This document shows positions 61,301-64,000 of a stretch of DNA of 64,000 bases, one piece after another; within the stretch, counting starts at the first letter, position 1, and every line of letters starts with the position of its first letter. The stretch lies in contig NC_086022.1 of the NCBI RefSeq assembly GCF_036323735.1, positions 64,414,702-64,478,701 on the forward strand, given 5' to 3'. This DNA is from Rattus norvegicus. Taxonomy: Eukaryota > Chordata > Mammalia > Rodentia > Muridae. Both the position numbers and the translations under genes were made by a program. The notes beneath the pieces are model-generated. The model was given only the letters and a program-made list of their open reading frames with translations. It was not told where the DNA came from and searched no databases.

Positions 61301-63763
61301 TGTCTTTTTGTTTTGTTTTGTGACTCATTAAGGTTATTAACTAGAGCTGCCTTTGTGACCATAGATTTACAACTGTCCATTGGAGGTTGGTTGGATTGTC
61401 ATTGGGTACACAAATGAAAACAGTGACTCAGTGACTCACCTCCTAAAAGTTTTCAGCAACCAACAGCTCAAAAGAGAGGGGTAAGAGAGATAGGGTAATG
61501 CTATGACTGTTGGTTGACATGACTCTGTTTCTTATAGTACTATACCACCAAAAAGAGAACGGAATATTTTACCTCATTATCTAACGTTTGCATTTACATC
61601 TCATCAAATCCTAAGGCATAGAAAATCATGGACAGTACTCTAGTCTTAGCCTAATGCACTAGGCTCATAGGACTTTGACTACACGGTATCATTAATTGCA
61701 ATACAGTCCATCCCCTTGCTAAAGAGCTTCAGCGATGAAGCAGTTTTCTGTCAGCGTTCTTGAAAAGATAATGAGTACCATCCTAGTGCCAGCTTGACCC
61801 ATGCATCCCTAAATGGAGAAGGCTAAACGACTATGTTGATTCACTCACAAAGAAAAGGGTCTATCTAATAGTTATGGAGATGGATGGCCAACGTAGAGCC
61901 CAGGTGTAGATGATTGCTCTGAGGGCAGAAGTGGGACCTCTGAATAAGCTGGCTGGCTTGAGTAGATGAATCAGGAAGGTCTGGGTTCAGGTGAGAGACC
62001 TTTTTGTCTCCGTATATAAGGAACAGAACAATTAAGGAAGACAGGACATCAACCTCTGACTTCTACAAACACACAAGCACACACTAGAAAACATCGTAAG
62101 ACACGATAGAGGGCATAGTACAACTTGTAGAAACTAATTCGAGTTTAATTGTCAAGGAAGACAAACTGGAGTAGAATTGGACACTGAAATGGACTAGGAG
62201 GCTGGTCTGCTCTCACATATATCCACAGTTAAACCTTTGAACTCTGTCCAAAAACATGTACCTACTACATGAAGCTGATCTTAGGAGTTGGCATACTTCA
62301 GATTGCTAAAACATTATTTATTACATTCTACTGGCATTTTGTACAATATAGTCCTTCCCTGAAACTGCCCAGAGAGTGAGACATGCCCAATACACTTTTT
62401 ACAAGACAATCTAAGTTAGCCAGTATCATACTGCAGAGCAAATCCTTTAAAATCCCTCATACAGCTTAAAACTATAAATATAGCTATCATTTTGTAAAAC
62501 CTCAAAGCACTTACTCTGGACTGCTAGATTATGTCCCAGGTGCCATCCTCACTGTGACCTGAATAAATCCTTTGTTCTCACAGTTGGTACGTCTTCCTAT
62601 GTCTCTTAAGTTGACAGAGGCATCCTAAAGGAAAAGAAGTAAAAGTAAAAGCACATAGGTAGAATGAACCTCAAAAATCTGAGATTAGACAAACAAGAAC
62701 TAAAGCTACTGAAAATATTTTCACCTTCCCCAAAACAACAATGTAGATGTCAAAATAGTAGGTGGTGAAATCACTTGCATATGACATGAGCATATTGCAG
62801 GCTGGTCTCGTACATGGAGAGTTTGTAGTTAGCCCGAGCTAACCATATGAGACCATGTAACTCTTAAAAAAGAGTTCGTCTGTATCAGAGAGCATTGTTA
62901 TAAAAGTAATTTTATCACTATACCCTAATTAACTTGTTCTGCTATTAATTATGGTTGTCACTATCAACTAGTTCTATTATTATTTTCCTTAAATAGTAAG
63001 ATGTCTATAATGGCAAAAATATATAATATATAATTCAGGCTACAATTTTTATATTAAAATATGTACATAATATTTATTATATCTTATACTTGACTCTGAT
63101 CTGATACTTCTGCATCCTAAATCAACCCTCTAACATGCTGACCACGTCGGTGTGTATGGAAACATCCTTCACGAGTTGTGGGGCTTGTTTTGATTTTTGC
63201 TGATGATGGTTGCTGCTGTTTCTTCCTCTTCCTCTTCTTCCCCCTTCTCCCTTCCCCTCTTTTTTACAATCTTGAGCTATAGCACAGACTGATTAAGAAC
63301 CCAAGCCAGACTTTAACCCATAATACTCCTGTATCTGCCTCCCTTGTGGGAGGTATCACTCAAAGGGATGGGAGTTCATGCGTAAGTCTTGTTTGCTTCC
63401 TGTTTGCTGCTGCTGCTCGTTGTTTTTAACTTCCCTTTTGTCCTAGTGTACGCTGAGCTTCACACATGTTAGACAAGTCCTCGGCCACCAAGCGGCACTC
63501 CCAGCCATCGGTTACTTTCCAGTGTGGTAGTTAATACATAGATATTCCTACTGTTTATTCTTCTCTTGGAACTGTCTTATTAAAATGCTCTCAATGCGTG
63601 AACAAACATTATTTAACTAAATTATCTAGCCACTAAGTCACACAAAGTAATTGTCAAGAAAATTTAAATTAAGTTTTGTTTATCTTAAAATGTTACTTCA
63701 GATATTTTCCTTTTTAGTGAAAATTCCTGGACAAAGGTTTCATCCCCGAAAATCACGGTCCAG
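8451..63763 (+). CDS. Agbl3: Agbl3, cytosolic carboxypeptidase 3 (CCP3), 15 coding exons, 3' end outside window
   Basis: Fifteen GT-AG exons join in one frame and give 722 complete codons with no stop. The product is an M14-family zinc carboxypeptidase of the cytosolic CCP group. Visible parts are an acidic N-terminus (residues 1-31), a conserved N-terminal domain (about 40-310) and a catalytic domain (about 311-575). The latter has HPGE (zinc ligands H363 and E366), NPDG (403-406), RDLNRNY with N422 and R423 at the substrate-binding position, DLHGHS (third ligand, probably H459) and TLEATFCG (catalytic E535). A Ser-rich then Lys/Arg-rich tail follows. Family knowledge: CCP2 and CCP3 remove C-terminal acidic residues from proteins including tubulin, and related members associate with centrioles and cilia. 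The match to mammalian AGBL3 rests on recalled sequence rather than a search. About 280 C-terminal residues should lie downstream. All key catalytic residues are intact, so the gene looks functional. Confidence 0.95.
8864..8913 (+). repeat. ~50-bp direct repeat, copy A (intron before coding exon 2)
   Basis: Nearly the same as 10462-10514, sharing GAAGAGACAGACACT and AAATATTGGTAAGAAGTCAC. No known family recognised. Confidence 0.8.
9345..9665 (+). mobile_element. Rodent interspersed repeat, family not named
   Basis: Begins GTCCTAGTTAGGGTTTTACT and contains ACAGACACCATGACCAAGGC, AATTGGGGCTGGCTTACAGG and CCTACTCCAACAGGGCCACA, ending near AAACCACCACA. I recognise this as a common rodent-genome repeat but cannot assign its class with certainty. 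Confidence 0.7.
9865..9925 (+). CDS. Agbl3: Agbl3 coding exon 2 (residues 22-42)
   Basis: Acceptor TTTGTTTCAG precedes 9865 and donor GTTTGA follows 9925. The 61 nt encode DEDSFMKFVSDD and onward, continuing the acidic N-terminus; the exon ends in phase 1. The two flanking introns share a duplicated ~50-bp segment (see findings). Confidence 0.93.
10250..10428 (+). mobile_element. B3-type SINE fragment with (CA)n tail
   Basis: Diverged B3-like body ending CCCTCTGGCCTCTGAGGCTC. It is followed by a pure (CA)n tract at 10388-10428, typical of B3 tails. Confidence 0.65.
10462..10514 (+). repeat. ~50-bp direct repeat, copy B (intron after coding exon 2)
   Basis: Partner of 8864-8913. The two copies flank the 61-nt coding exon 2. 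Confidence 0.8.
10734..10919 (+). CDS. Agbl3: Agbl3 coding exon 3 (residues 42-104)
   Basis: An acceptor with a run of eight T before CAG precedes 10734, and the donor is GTATGT at 10920. The 186 nt encode the conserved stretch with DPFFPRTTQILLEYQLGRWV and PTRWPYHCEVIDE. Both ends are phase 1, so skipping it would keep the frame. Without splicing the frame stops at codon 10952-10954. Confidence 0.95.
11240..11350 (+). mobile_element. B1 SINE, diverged
   Basis: Shows GAGCATAGTGGTGCACACCT and GGCTACCCTGGGCTACAT followed by a CCTGTTTCA end, the B1 layout. Confidence 0.75.
11360..13280. other. Intronic stretch without recognised feature
   Basis: Part of the 9.5-kb intron 10920-20410. Open frames at 11409-11750, 12414-12641 and 12745-13011 have no recognisable domains, and no repeat of known family was identified. 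Confidence 0.5.
13285..13324. repeat. (CA)n microsatellite
   Basis: About 20 CA units within the long intron. Confidence 0.95.
13805..14012 (+). mobile_element. Diverged ID/B4-like SINE with (TTTG)n
   Basis: GGGTAGGATGCAGCTCAC and GCAAGGCCCTGAGTCTGATC echo the tRNA-Ala-derived ID/B4 head. A (TTTG)n tract follows at about 13968-14010. Highly diverged, so the family is tentative. Confidence 0.5.
14218..15708 (-). mobile_element. 5'-truncated L1 with a short inverted 5' piece
   Basis: 14218-15646 is antisense L1 3'UTR and ORF2 end; the minus frame at 15438-15620 reads MGIYQKDAPPCHRAMC and ENVVHLHNGILLSY. At about 15647 the match switches strand: 15650-15708 resembles a more 5' part of ORF2 on the + strand (AATTCCACTTAAAGTAGCAC). 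A short inverted 5' end is the usual outcome of twin priming. Confidence 0.8.
15725..16065 (+). mobile_element. Rodent interspersed repeat (AATAAA-ended family), copy 1
   Basis: Shares GGAAGACCCAACCTACTGTG, a GACAGCACCATG block and AACTGTAAGATAAATACACC with the copies at 19630-19885 and 32860-33180. It ends GTGTTATCACAGCAGCAGAAA. Family name not certain. Confidence 0.65.
16303..16455 (+). mobile_element. B1 SINE
   Basis: Contains CACATGCCTTTAATACCAGC, ACTCAAGAGGCAGAGACTGG and AGTTTGAGGCCAGGCTACAG, ending in an A-rich tail. Confidence 0.85.
16460..17590. other. Intronic stretch, probably old L1 in part
   Basis: AT-rich, without coding potential. It runs into the clearer ancient L1 below; nothing else was recognised. 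Confidence 0.4.
17595..18140 (+). mobile_element. Ancient L1 (L1M-type) 3' fragment
   Basis: Contains CATCAAGGAAATGCAAGTTG, ACTGAGATACCACTTTAC and GCGTTGGTGAGGATGAGGAG, then TGCTACAGGATGGATGGACC, a pattern of old mammalian L1 3' regions. Strongly diverged. Confidence 0.75.
18172..18355 (+). mobile_element. B3/B2-type SINE
   Basis: GGCAAGATGGCTCAGTGTAT, TTGAGTTCAGTCTCCAGAAC and TTCTCTGACCTTCTTACTC follow the B3 layout. Confidence 0.75.
18925..19035 (+). mobile_element. B1 SINE, diverged
   Basis: GTAGTGGCACACACCTCTAA, GCATCAGGAGGTGGGG and AAGTTCAAGGTCAGCCTGAA match the B1 layout. Its 3' end merges with the 39-bp duplicated segment starting at 19019. Confidence 0.75.
19225..19410 (+). mobile_element. 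B2 SINE with 12-bp target-site duplication
   Basis: A well-preserved B2: GGGCTGGAGAGATGGCTCAG, GAGCACTGACTGCTCTTCCA and TTCAATTCCCAGCAACCACA, then an AATAAA-bearing A-rich end. AAGTTCACAAGT occurs at 19213-19224 and again at 19411-19422. Confidence 0.95.
19630..19885 (+). mobile_element. Rodent interspersed repeat (AATAAA-ended family), copy 2
   Basis: GGAAAGACCCACCTAATGTA, GACAGCACTATGGCATGAGC and CTTCCCCGCCATGATGGATG belong to the same family as 15725-16065. It ends with AAAAAGTAACTAATAG. Confidence 0.65.
20411..20518 (+). CDS. Agbl3: Agbl3 coding exon 4 (residues 104-140)
   Basis: Acceptor TTTTTTCCAG precedes 20411; the donor is GTGGGC. The 108 nt encode EWTPFVPEPVYVPTGLEIEP and VYPNSKEDTVVYLAED, a block conserved in AGBL2 and AGBL3 proteins. 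The exon is phase 1 at both ends. It follows a 9.5-kb intron rich in L1 and SINE sequence. Confidence 0.95.
21130..21350 (-). mobile_element. L1 3'UTR/ORF2-end fragment, antisense
   Basis: CTGGCACTCTGGGCCTCTCT, CCATTTTGTTCCCCCTTCTA and TTCACTTGGGCCTTGCTTCT match the same region of the L1 at 51200-51400 in this window. Confidence 0.8.
22735..22922 (-). mobile_element. B3/B2-type SINE, antisense
   Basis: The + strand reads GTGCTCATGAGTGCAGGTG, CAACCAAACTCAGGTTCCTT, CCAAGAGCAGAATGTCCTCT and ACCCACTGACCATCTGGACA, the reverse complement of a B2-family body and head. Confidence 0.75.
23443..23581 (+). CDS. Agbl3: Agbl3 coding exon 5 (residues 140-186)
   Basis: Acceptor TTCTCTCCCCAG precedes 23443; donor GTAGGT follows 23581. 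It encodes AYKEPCFVYSRVGGNRTPLK and then NTLVFEARFESGNLQKVVKV, which leads into the N-terminal beta-rich domain typical of CCPs. It ends in phase 2. Confidence 0.95.
24235..25011 (+). CDS. Agbl3: Agbl3 coding exon 6 (residues 186-445), zinc-binding HxxE exon
   Basis: This is the largest exon, 777 nt, after acceptor TTTGTGTATTAG and before donor GTAAAA. It carries the rest of the N-terminal domain (ELTVRPDLFTNKHTQWYYFQ; YPYTYSNLQEYLS) and the first half of the M14 fold. HPGETNSSW gives zinc ligands H363 and E366, NPDGV lies at 403-407 and RDLNRNY contains N422 and R423, which in M14 enzymes bind the substrate carboxylate. The main frame is open throughout. A 132-residue minus-strand reading frame at 24200-24598 is only its shadow. 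Confidence 0.97.
25020..28150. other. Intron 25012-28156, no recognised feature
   Basis: AT-rich intron with no familiar SINE or L1 and no coding potential. A small 16-bp tandem duplication (TACACAGTATCAAGTA twice) lies near 26803-26834. Confidence 0.5.
28157..28325 (+). CDS. Agbl3: Agbl3 coding exon 7 (residues 445-501), third zinc ligand
   Basis: Acceptor TTCTTCATAG precedes 28157; donor GTAAGT follows 28325. It encodes LMEKREVILYCDLHGHSRKQ and NIFMYGCDG. The first His of DLHGHS (H459) fits the third zinc ligand of M14 peptidases. It ends in phase 0. Confidence 0.96.
29490..29975 (-). mobile_element. Possible rodent LTR-type repeat, antisense
   Basis: The minus strand reads TTGATTTGTCCTTTGGGAAT, GTTGGTTTTTTGACTGGTCA and AACCAACGGCCAATGGCTGG. 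I recall this combination from rodent LTR-like repeats. No internal retroviral coding sequence is attached. The 128-codon + frame at 29584-29970 is chance. Confidence 0.45.
30348..30424 (-). repeat. 77-bp inverted repeat, left arm
   Basis: Its reverse complement matches 30897-30973 at 66 of 77 positions, including ATGTGCCAGAGAGGACCT. No family recognised. Confidence 0.85.
30800..30890 (+). mobile_element. B3 SINE fragment
   Basis: GGAAAAGACACCTGTTGCCA, AGCTTAATGACCTGAGTTTG and GAGATCCACAAGTGG follow the B3 head. Confidence 0.65.
30897..30973 (+). repeat. 77-bp inverted repeat, right arm
   Basis: Partner of 30348-30424; it lies between a B3 fragment and the Lx 3' UTR. Confidence 0.85.
30980..31735 (+). 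mobile_element. Lx-type L1 3'UTR fragment
   Basis: CAGAGAAGCTTCTTCCATTA, ACAACTGGACAATATGCAGA, GCTATAAA-free GC-poor body, CACTCCAGGGCAGACCCCAC and the 3' end TCAAAATATATTGTATGAAA correspond to the Lx 3' UTR of rodents. It is interrupted by (TTGTG)n at about 31475-31515 and (GAT)n at about 31546-31590. Confidence 0.8.
31475..31515. repeat. (TTGTG)n pentanucleotide microsatellite
   Basis: Eight to nine TTGTG units, perfect until a final TCGTG. It lies where Lx elements carry a T/G-rich simple repeat. Confidence 0.93.
31985..32110 (-). mobile_element. Possible B4/ID-related SINE, antisense
   Basis: GGGACTCATGCATGTGTGGC, CAAGTCCCCTGAGCTACAGT and CTCAGCCC resemble an inverted B4 or ID head. Diverged. 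Confidence 0.5.
32860..33180 (+). mobile_element. Rodent interspersed repeat (AATAAA-ended family), copy 3
   Basis: AGACAAGCCTCTGGGTATGT, ACCCATGGGCTGGGGACCTG, CTGCCATGCCTTCCCACCTC and CCAAAATAAACCCTTTCTTC. It is the most complete of the three copies of this family in the window. Confidence 0.65.
33393..33690 (+). mobile_element. Diverged copy of the repeat seen at 9345
   Basis: TTTTAGGGTCTCTGTGGCTA, ATGGCAGTGTGCAAGCACAC, GGAGCTGAGGGTGCTCTATC and AACAAGGCCACACCTCCAAC follow the same layout as 9345-9665. Confidence 0.6.
33695..34435 (+). mobile_element. Ancient L1 (L1M-type) 3' fragment
   Basis: ACTTCATTAGCCATCAGGAA, ACACACATTGTTCATAGGAA, CAGCAATAAAAGAGAATGAA and CTATAGAAGGTAGTCATG match the order of an old mammalian L1 ORF2 end and 3' UTR. 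Confidence 0.7.
34645..34745 (+). mobile_element. B1 SINE fragment
   Basis: GTGTGCAGTGGCACACATCT, GTAGTATCACAGGGATGACT and ACACTGTCTCAGAAAAGC follow the B1 layout. A further partial copy lies at 34930-34990. Confidence 0.65.
35359..35485 (+). CDS. Agbl3: Agbl3 coding exon 8 (residues 502-544), catalytic glutamate
   Basis: The acceptor CTTCTCAG ends at 35358. A second TTCTCAG inside the exon is a possible weaker alternative acceptor 12 nt downstream, and it would keep the frame. The exon encodes FSFSACKFNVQKSKEGTGRV and NSFTLEATFCGSTLG. E535 in TLEAT is the expected general-base glutamate. The donor is GTAAAT. Confidence 0.96.
36045..36172 (+). mobile_element. B1 SINE, + orientation
   Basis: CACCTATAATTTCAGCATTC, AAGGCAGGCAGATCTGGAGT and TCAAGACCAGCTTAGGCTAC. 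It forms an inverted pair with the next B1. Confidence 0.85.
36205..36370 (-). mobile_element. B1 SINE, - orientation
   Basis: GAGACATAGTCTCTCTACAT, CCTGGCTGTCCTGGAACTCA and GTCGCTGGCACTAAAGGCAT read as an inverted B1, about 35 bp from the preceding + copy. Confidence 0.88.
36729..36829 (+). CDS. Agbl3: Agbl3 coding exon 9 (residues 544-577)
   Basis: Acceptor GATGTTTTAG precedes 36729; donor GTAAGT follows 36829. It encodes NKRGTHFSTKDLELMGYHFC and DSLLDYCDPDRSK, the end of the M14 catalytic domain in CCPs. Confidence 0.95.
37055..37167 (+). CDS. Agbl3: Agbl3 coding exon 10 (residues 578-615)
   Basis: Acceptor ATTTTTCTTAG precedes 37055; donor GTAAGT follows 37167. It encodes YYQCLKELEEMEKHM and then DTSLVEISLDVES, a charged, probably helical segment just after the catalytic domain. 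The intron before it is only 225 nt, the shortest seen here. Confidence 0.94.
37440..38260 (-). mobile_element. Ancient L1 (L1M-type) fragment, antisense
   Basis: ACCACTGGCAACCACAGCTC, TTTATCTTTTCCAGAGTGTC, CTTTCATGGTATAATGGCAT and TAGGGTTTTGCT follow the antisense layout of old mammalian L1 3' regions. Related sequence continues to about 38960 beyond a younger L1 insertion. Confidence 0.7.
38412..38560 (-). mobile_element. Very short rat-type L1 3' end, antisense
   Basis: TTTATTAACTTGGGTATTTC, TTATTTACATTTCGATTGTT and CCCCTCCCCTTCCC are the inverted L1 3' end, matching 55740-55860. Only about 150 bp was inserted. Confidence 0.85.
38940..39180 (+). mobile_element. Rodent interspersed repeat 5' portion (same family as 32860)
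   Basis: GATTGGCTTGAGAGACATCT, AAGATTAGTAAAGCACACCT and CTGGGTATAACTGATAG match the head of the family seen at 32860-33180. Confidence 0.5.
40128..40246 (+). mobile_element. B1 SINE
   Basis: GTTGGGCATGGTGGTACATG, AAAGCAGGAGGATTATAAAT and ACTGATACTCTGTCTCAAAA. Confidence 0.85.
40575..40775 (+). mobile_element. Ancient L1 fragment
   Basis: TTAGGAAACTGCAAACTAAA, ACAATGAAACACCACAACAA and AAAAATGTGGGGACATAGGG resemble the old mammalian L1 ORF2 end. Confidence 0.55.
42175..42312 (+). mobile_element. URR1-type hAT DNA transposon fragment
   Basis: CAGCACTGCTTCTCAGCCCG, TGAGGGTCACCACAACATGA, GGAACTGTATTAAAGGATCA and CAGCACTAGGAAGACC follow the rodent URR1 nonautonomous hAT-Charlie consensus. An internal deletion shortens it. 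Confidence 0.85.
42467..42760 (-). other. Unrecognised antisense open reading region, possible retrocopy
   Basis: A 97-codon frame, MAVDDWGLITRQTISVSGVL to its stop, with ordinary coding-like composition (for example DPHDFLKYLVKNSATLFSAT). An AATAAA on the same strand lies at 42391-42396, about 70 nt past the stop. A poly-A tail was not found where expected. I do not recognise the protein. It could be an old processed pseudogene or chance. Confidence 0.35.
43252..43291. repeat. 16-bp tandem repeat, 2.5 copies
   Basis: The unit CACCACCTCCTCCTCC is repeated exactly twice, then CACCACCT. Confidence 0.95.
43660..44655 (+). mobile_element. Ancient L1 3' region interrupted by an LTR-like insert
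   Basis: 43660-43855 (ACTGGAAGCAACCAGATGTT; CACTATTATCCAATGATAAA) and 44400-44655 (GGTCACTGGTTGCCAGGGGT; GATACATGTCTTTATAAAGT) are consecutive parts of an old L1 3' region. About 43865-44395 between them is unrelated and ends near an AATAAA, suggesting a later insertion. Confidence 0.65.
45366..45432 (+). CDS. Agbl3: Agbl3 coding exon 11 (residues 615-637), Ser-rich
   Basis: Acceptor TTGTTTTAG ends at 45365; donor GTATGA follows 45432. It encodes SSRGSDSSESNDTQTYLLKV, a Ser/Asp/Glu-rich linker. The upstream phase-2 exon end is completed correctly here (S615). Confidence 0.92.
45750..45880. mobile_element. Possible ancient L2/MIR-like fragment
   Basis: TACTAGGCACACAGCCTGGG and GAACAGAGCAGTGAAAACAG echo a mammal-wide old repeat. 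Weak; 45060-45170 has a similar trace. Confidence 0.35.
46383..46484 (+). mobile_element. Rat ID SINE with 12-bp target-site duplication
   Basis: The element reads GTTGGGGGTTTAGCTCAGCG at its head, with an A-box-like TAGCTCAGCGG and a B-box GGTTCGGTCCC, then an A-rich tail. AAAATGGAGAGG flanks it at 46371-46382 and 46485-46496. ID elements of this form are highly amplified in rat. It is derived from tRNA-Ala/BC1 and is not a tRNA gene. Confidence 0.96.
47167..47247 (+). CDS. Agbl3: Agbl3 coding exon 12 (residues 638-664), basic
   Basis: Acceptor CTTTTGCCAG precedes 47167; donor GTAAAT follows 47247. It encodes AKNKKKYLKTKRERNAILAN and then RQNDMGE, a strongly basic segment. At 81 nt and phase 0 at both ends, it could be skipped without a frame change. 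Confidence 0.92.
48640..49180 (+). mobile_element. Rodent interspersed repeat, family not named
   Basis: CTGGCTGGTTCAACTCAGCT, CAATTAGACAACACTGGTTG, GGGATTAAAGGTGTATACTA and GATCCCTTACTAGAATAGCC belong to a composite rodent repeat I recognise only in outline. Confidence 0.5.
49662..49678. repeat. Short (AT)n tract
   Basis: Eight AT units in an AT-rich intron. Confidence 0.9.
50002..50059 (+). CDS. Agbl3: Agbl3 coding exon 13 (residues 665-684)
   Basis: Acceptor GTTTCATCAG precedes 50002; donor GTAAAC follows 50059. It encodes VYGKEHLLQRHEESNSDGK and ends in phase 1. It lies just before the 10.7-kb intron that contains the nested L1 complex. Confidence 0.91.
50157..50350 (+). mobile_element. 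B3 SINE
   Basis: GCCACCAAGATGGCTCAGCA, CCTGAGTTTGATCCCTAGGA and CCTCTGACCTCCACACACTC. It starts about 95 bp after Agbl3 coding exon 13. Confidence 0.8.
53072..53781 (+). mobile_element. Opposite-strand, internally deleted L1 nested in the older L1
   Basis: A + strand piece of ORF2 (ending near TTCACAGTAGTTAG, about 53426) is joined directly to the L1 3'UTR and ends with CATTTGAAATGTAAAT and an A-rich tail. AAAAGTTCTCTGGT at 53058-53071 and 53782-53795 is a 14-bp target-site duplication. The RT motif reads FAYD instead of FADD, so a catalytic Asp is lost as well. Confidence 0.93.
55736..57563 (-). mobile_element. 5'-truncated L1 nested in the older L1, same strand
   Basis: Left end is a T-run then the inverted rat L1 3' end. 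The minus frames at 56547-57026 and 57103-57555 carry long intact ORF2 C-terminal stretches (for example KMWYIYTMEYYSAIKNNAF), so it is younger than its host. The flanks TGAAATGTGTTTCTT (55721-55735) and TGAAGTGTGTTTCTT (57564-57578) match at 14 of 15 bases. Confidence 0.93.
58512..58701 (-). mobile_element. B2 SINE nested in the older L1
   Basis: An inverted B2: AAGATTTATTTATTTG, ACACCAGAAGAGGGCATCAG, GAACTCAGGATCTCTGGAAG and GAGCCATCTCTCCAGCC. CCATTTGTGCTTT occurs at 58499-58511 and 58702-58714. Confidence 0.95.
60078..60325 (+). mobile_element. Possible B4/B3-like SINE
   Basis: GGTTGGGAAGACATTGTTTT, AAGCTTGAGCACCTGAGCTG and CACATGTGCATGCCCACATA resemble a B4/B3 composite ending in CA-rich sequence. 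Confidence 0.55.
60803..60874 (+). CDS. Agbl3: Agbl3 coding exon 14 (residues 684-708)
   Basis: Acceptor CGTCCTCTCCAG precedes 60803; donor GTGAGT follows 60874. The 72 nt encode DPSVIAPDVYMAHCFRRSSP and SRSL. Phase 1 matches the upstream exon across the long L1-filled intron, which argues that no exon is missing between them. Confidence 0.85.
61195..61232. repeat. TA/CATA-rich simple repeat
   Basis: ATACATATATATGTATATAT and similar units, bounded on the right by a duplicated CAGCACCTACCC segment. Confidence 0.85.
61940..62090 (+). mobile_element. Possible B3-like SINE
   Basis: CAGGAAGGTCTGGGTTCAGG and AACCTCTGACTTCTACAAAC followed by CACACAAGCACACAC resemble a B3 body and tail. Confidence 0.45.
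63216..63370 (-). mobile_element. Polypyrimidine tract and B1-like fragment, antisense
   Basis: A CTTCCTCTTCC-type tract (63216-63262) leads into AGCCAGACTTTAACCCATAA, GTATCTGCCTCCCTTGTGGG, an inverted diverged B1. Confidence 0.55.
63718..63763 (+). CDS. Agbl3: Agbl3 coding exon 15 (residues 708-723), last exon in window
   Basis: Acceptor TTTTCCTTTTTAG precedes 63718; donor GTAGGA follows 63763. The 46 nt encode VKIPGQRFHPRKSRS in the phase set by the previous exon. The frame continues out of the window, so the stop codon is not seen. Confidence 0.82.
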
Positions 63764-64000
63764 GTAGGAGAATTACACATGATTTCTCCTAACTACATTA
63801 TTCTTTTTCTTCTGTCTTAGAGTATTTAGTTTCAAATTAAAGCAACAGATAAGTTTACTCTTTGGGGAAAAAAAGTTGACCAAGTTTATCTTTTCAGATC
63901 CTTCCTATCTAGATCAATATTGTGTGTAAGAATACCCACAGGTGCAGTTTTGAAGGGTTCTGAGCCAATTCAGTATCCCCAAACTGTCCTGATGGATGAT

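Noticed and set aside
1..64000. CRISPR arrays, operons or other prokaryotic systems
   Set aside because: Split genes, SINEs and L1 show mammalian nuclear DNA; no spaced repeat arrays were seen.

Overview
The window is rodent nuclear DNA, most likely rat (Rattus) or a close relative. The clearest clue is a tRNA-derived ID SINE at 46383-46484 with 12-bp target duplications. It is backed by rat-type L1 3' ends, many B1, B2 and B3 SINEs and long (CA)n tracts. The one recognisable host gene is Agbl3 (cytosolic carboxypeptidase 3, CCP3) on the + strand. It is split into 15 coding exons that join in a single frame from the ATG at 8451 to the last donor at 63763. These exons encode the first 722 complete codons. 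The known mouse protein is about 1,000 residues, so the 3' end of the gene lies beyond the window.

Layout: 1-6640 is intergenic DNA with simple repeats, SINEs, a 33-bp perfect foldback at 280-359 and an antisense L1 at 2469-4842. About 6640-7240 is a CpG island holding a TCTCGCGAGA element, a near-perfect RFX X-box and an ETS motif; this is the likely Agbl3 promoter and noncoding first exon. 8451-10919 holds the first three coding exons. 20411-25011 encodes the rest of the N-terminal domain and the HxxE zinc motif. 28157-28325 carries the third zinc ligand and 35359-35485 the catalytic glutamate. 36729-63763 holds short exons for the end of the catalytic domain and a Ser-rich then basic tail.

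The introns are dominated by transposons. The largest object is a near full-length antisense L1 (about 50425-59340) in the 10.7-kb intron. It has been interrupted by three later insertions, each with its target duplication still visible: an opposite-strand, internally deleted L1 (53072-53781), a same-strand truncated L1 (55736-57563) and a B2 SINE (58512-58701). Other introns hold Lx and ancient L1 pieces, a hAT (URR1-type) fragment, LTR-like segments and several small intronic duplications that I cannot assign to a known family.

No prokaryotic features, CRISPR arrays or complete RNA genes were seen. I did not find a new multi-gene system. The points most worth a second look are the cilia-type promoter, the foldback palindrome, the rearranged L1 nest, the intronic duplications around coding exon 2 and an unexplained antisense open reading region near 42.4-42.8 kb.
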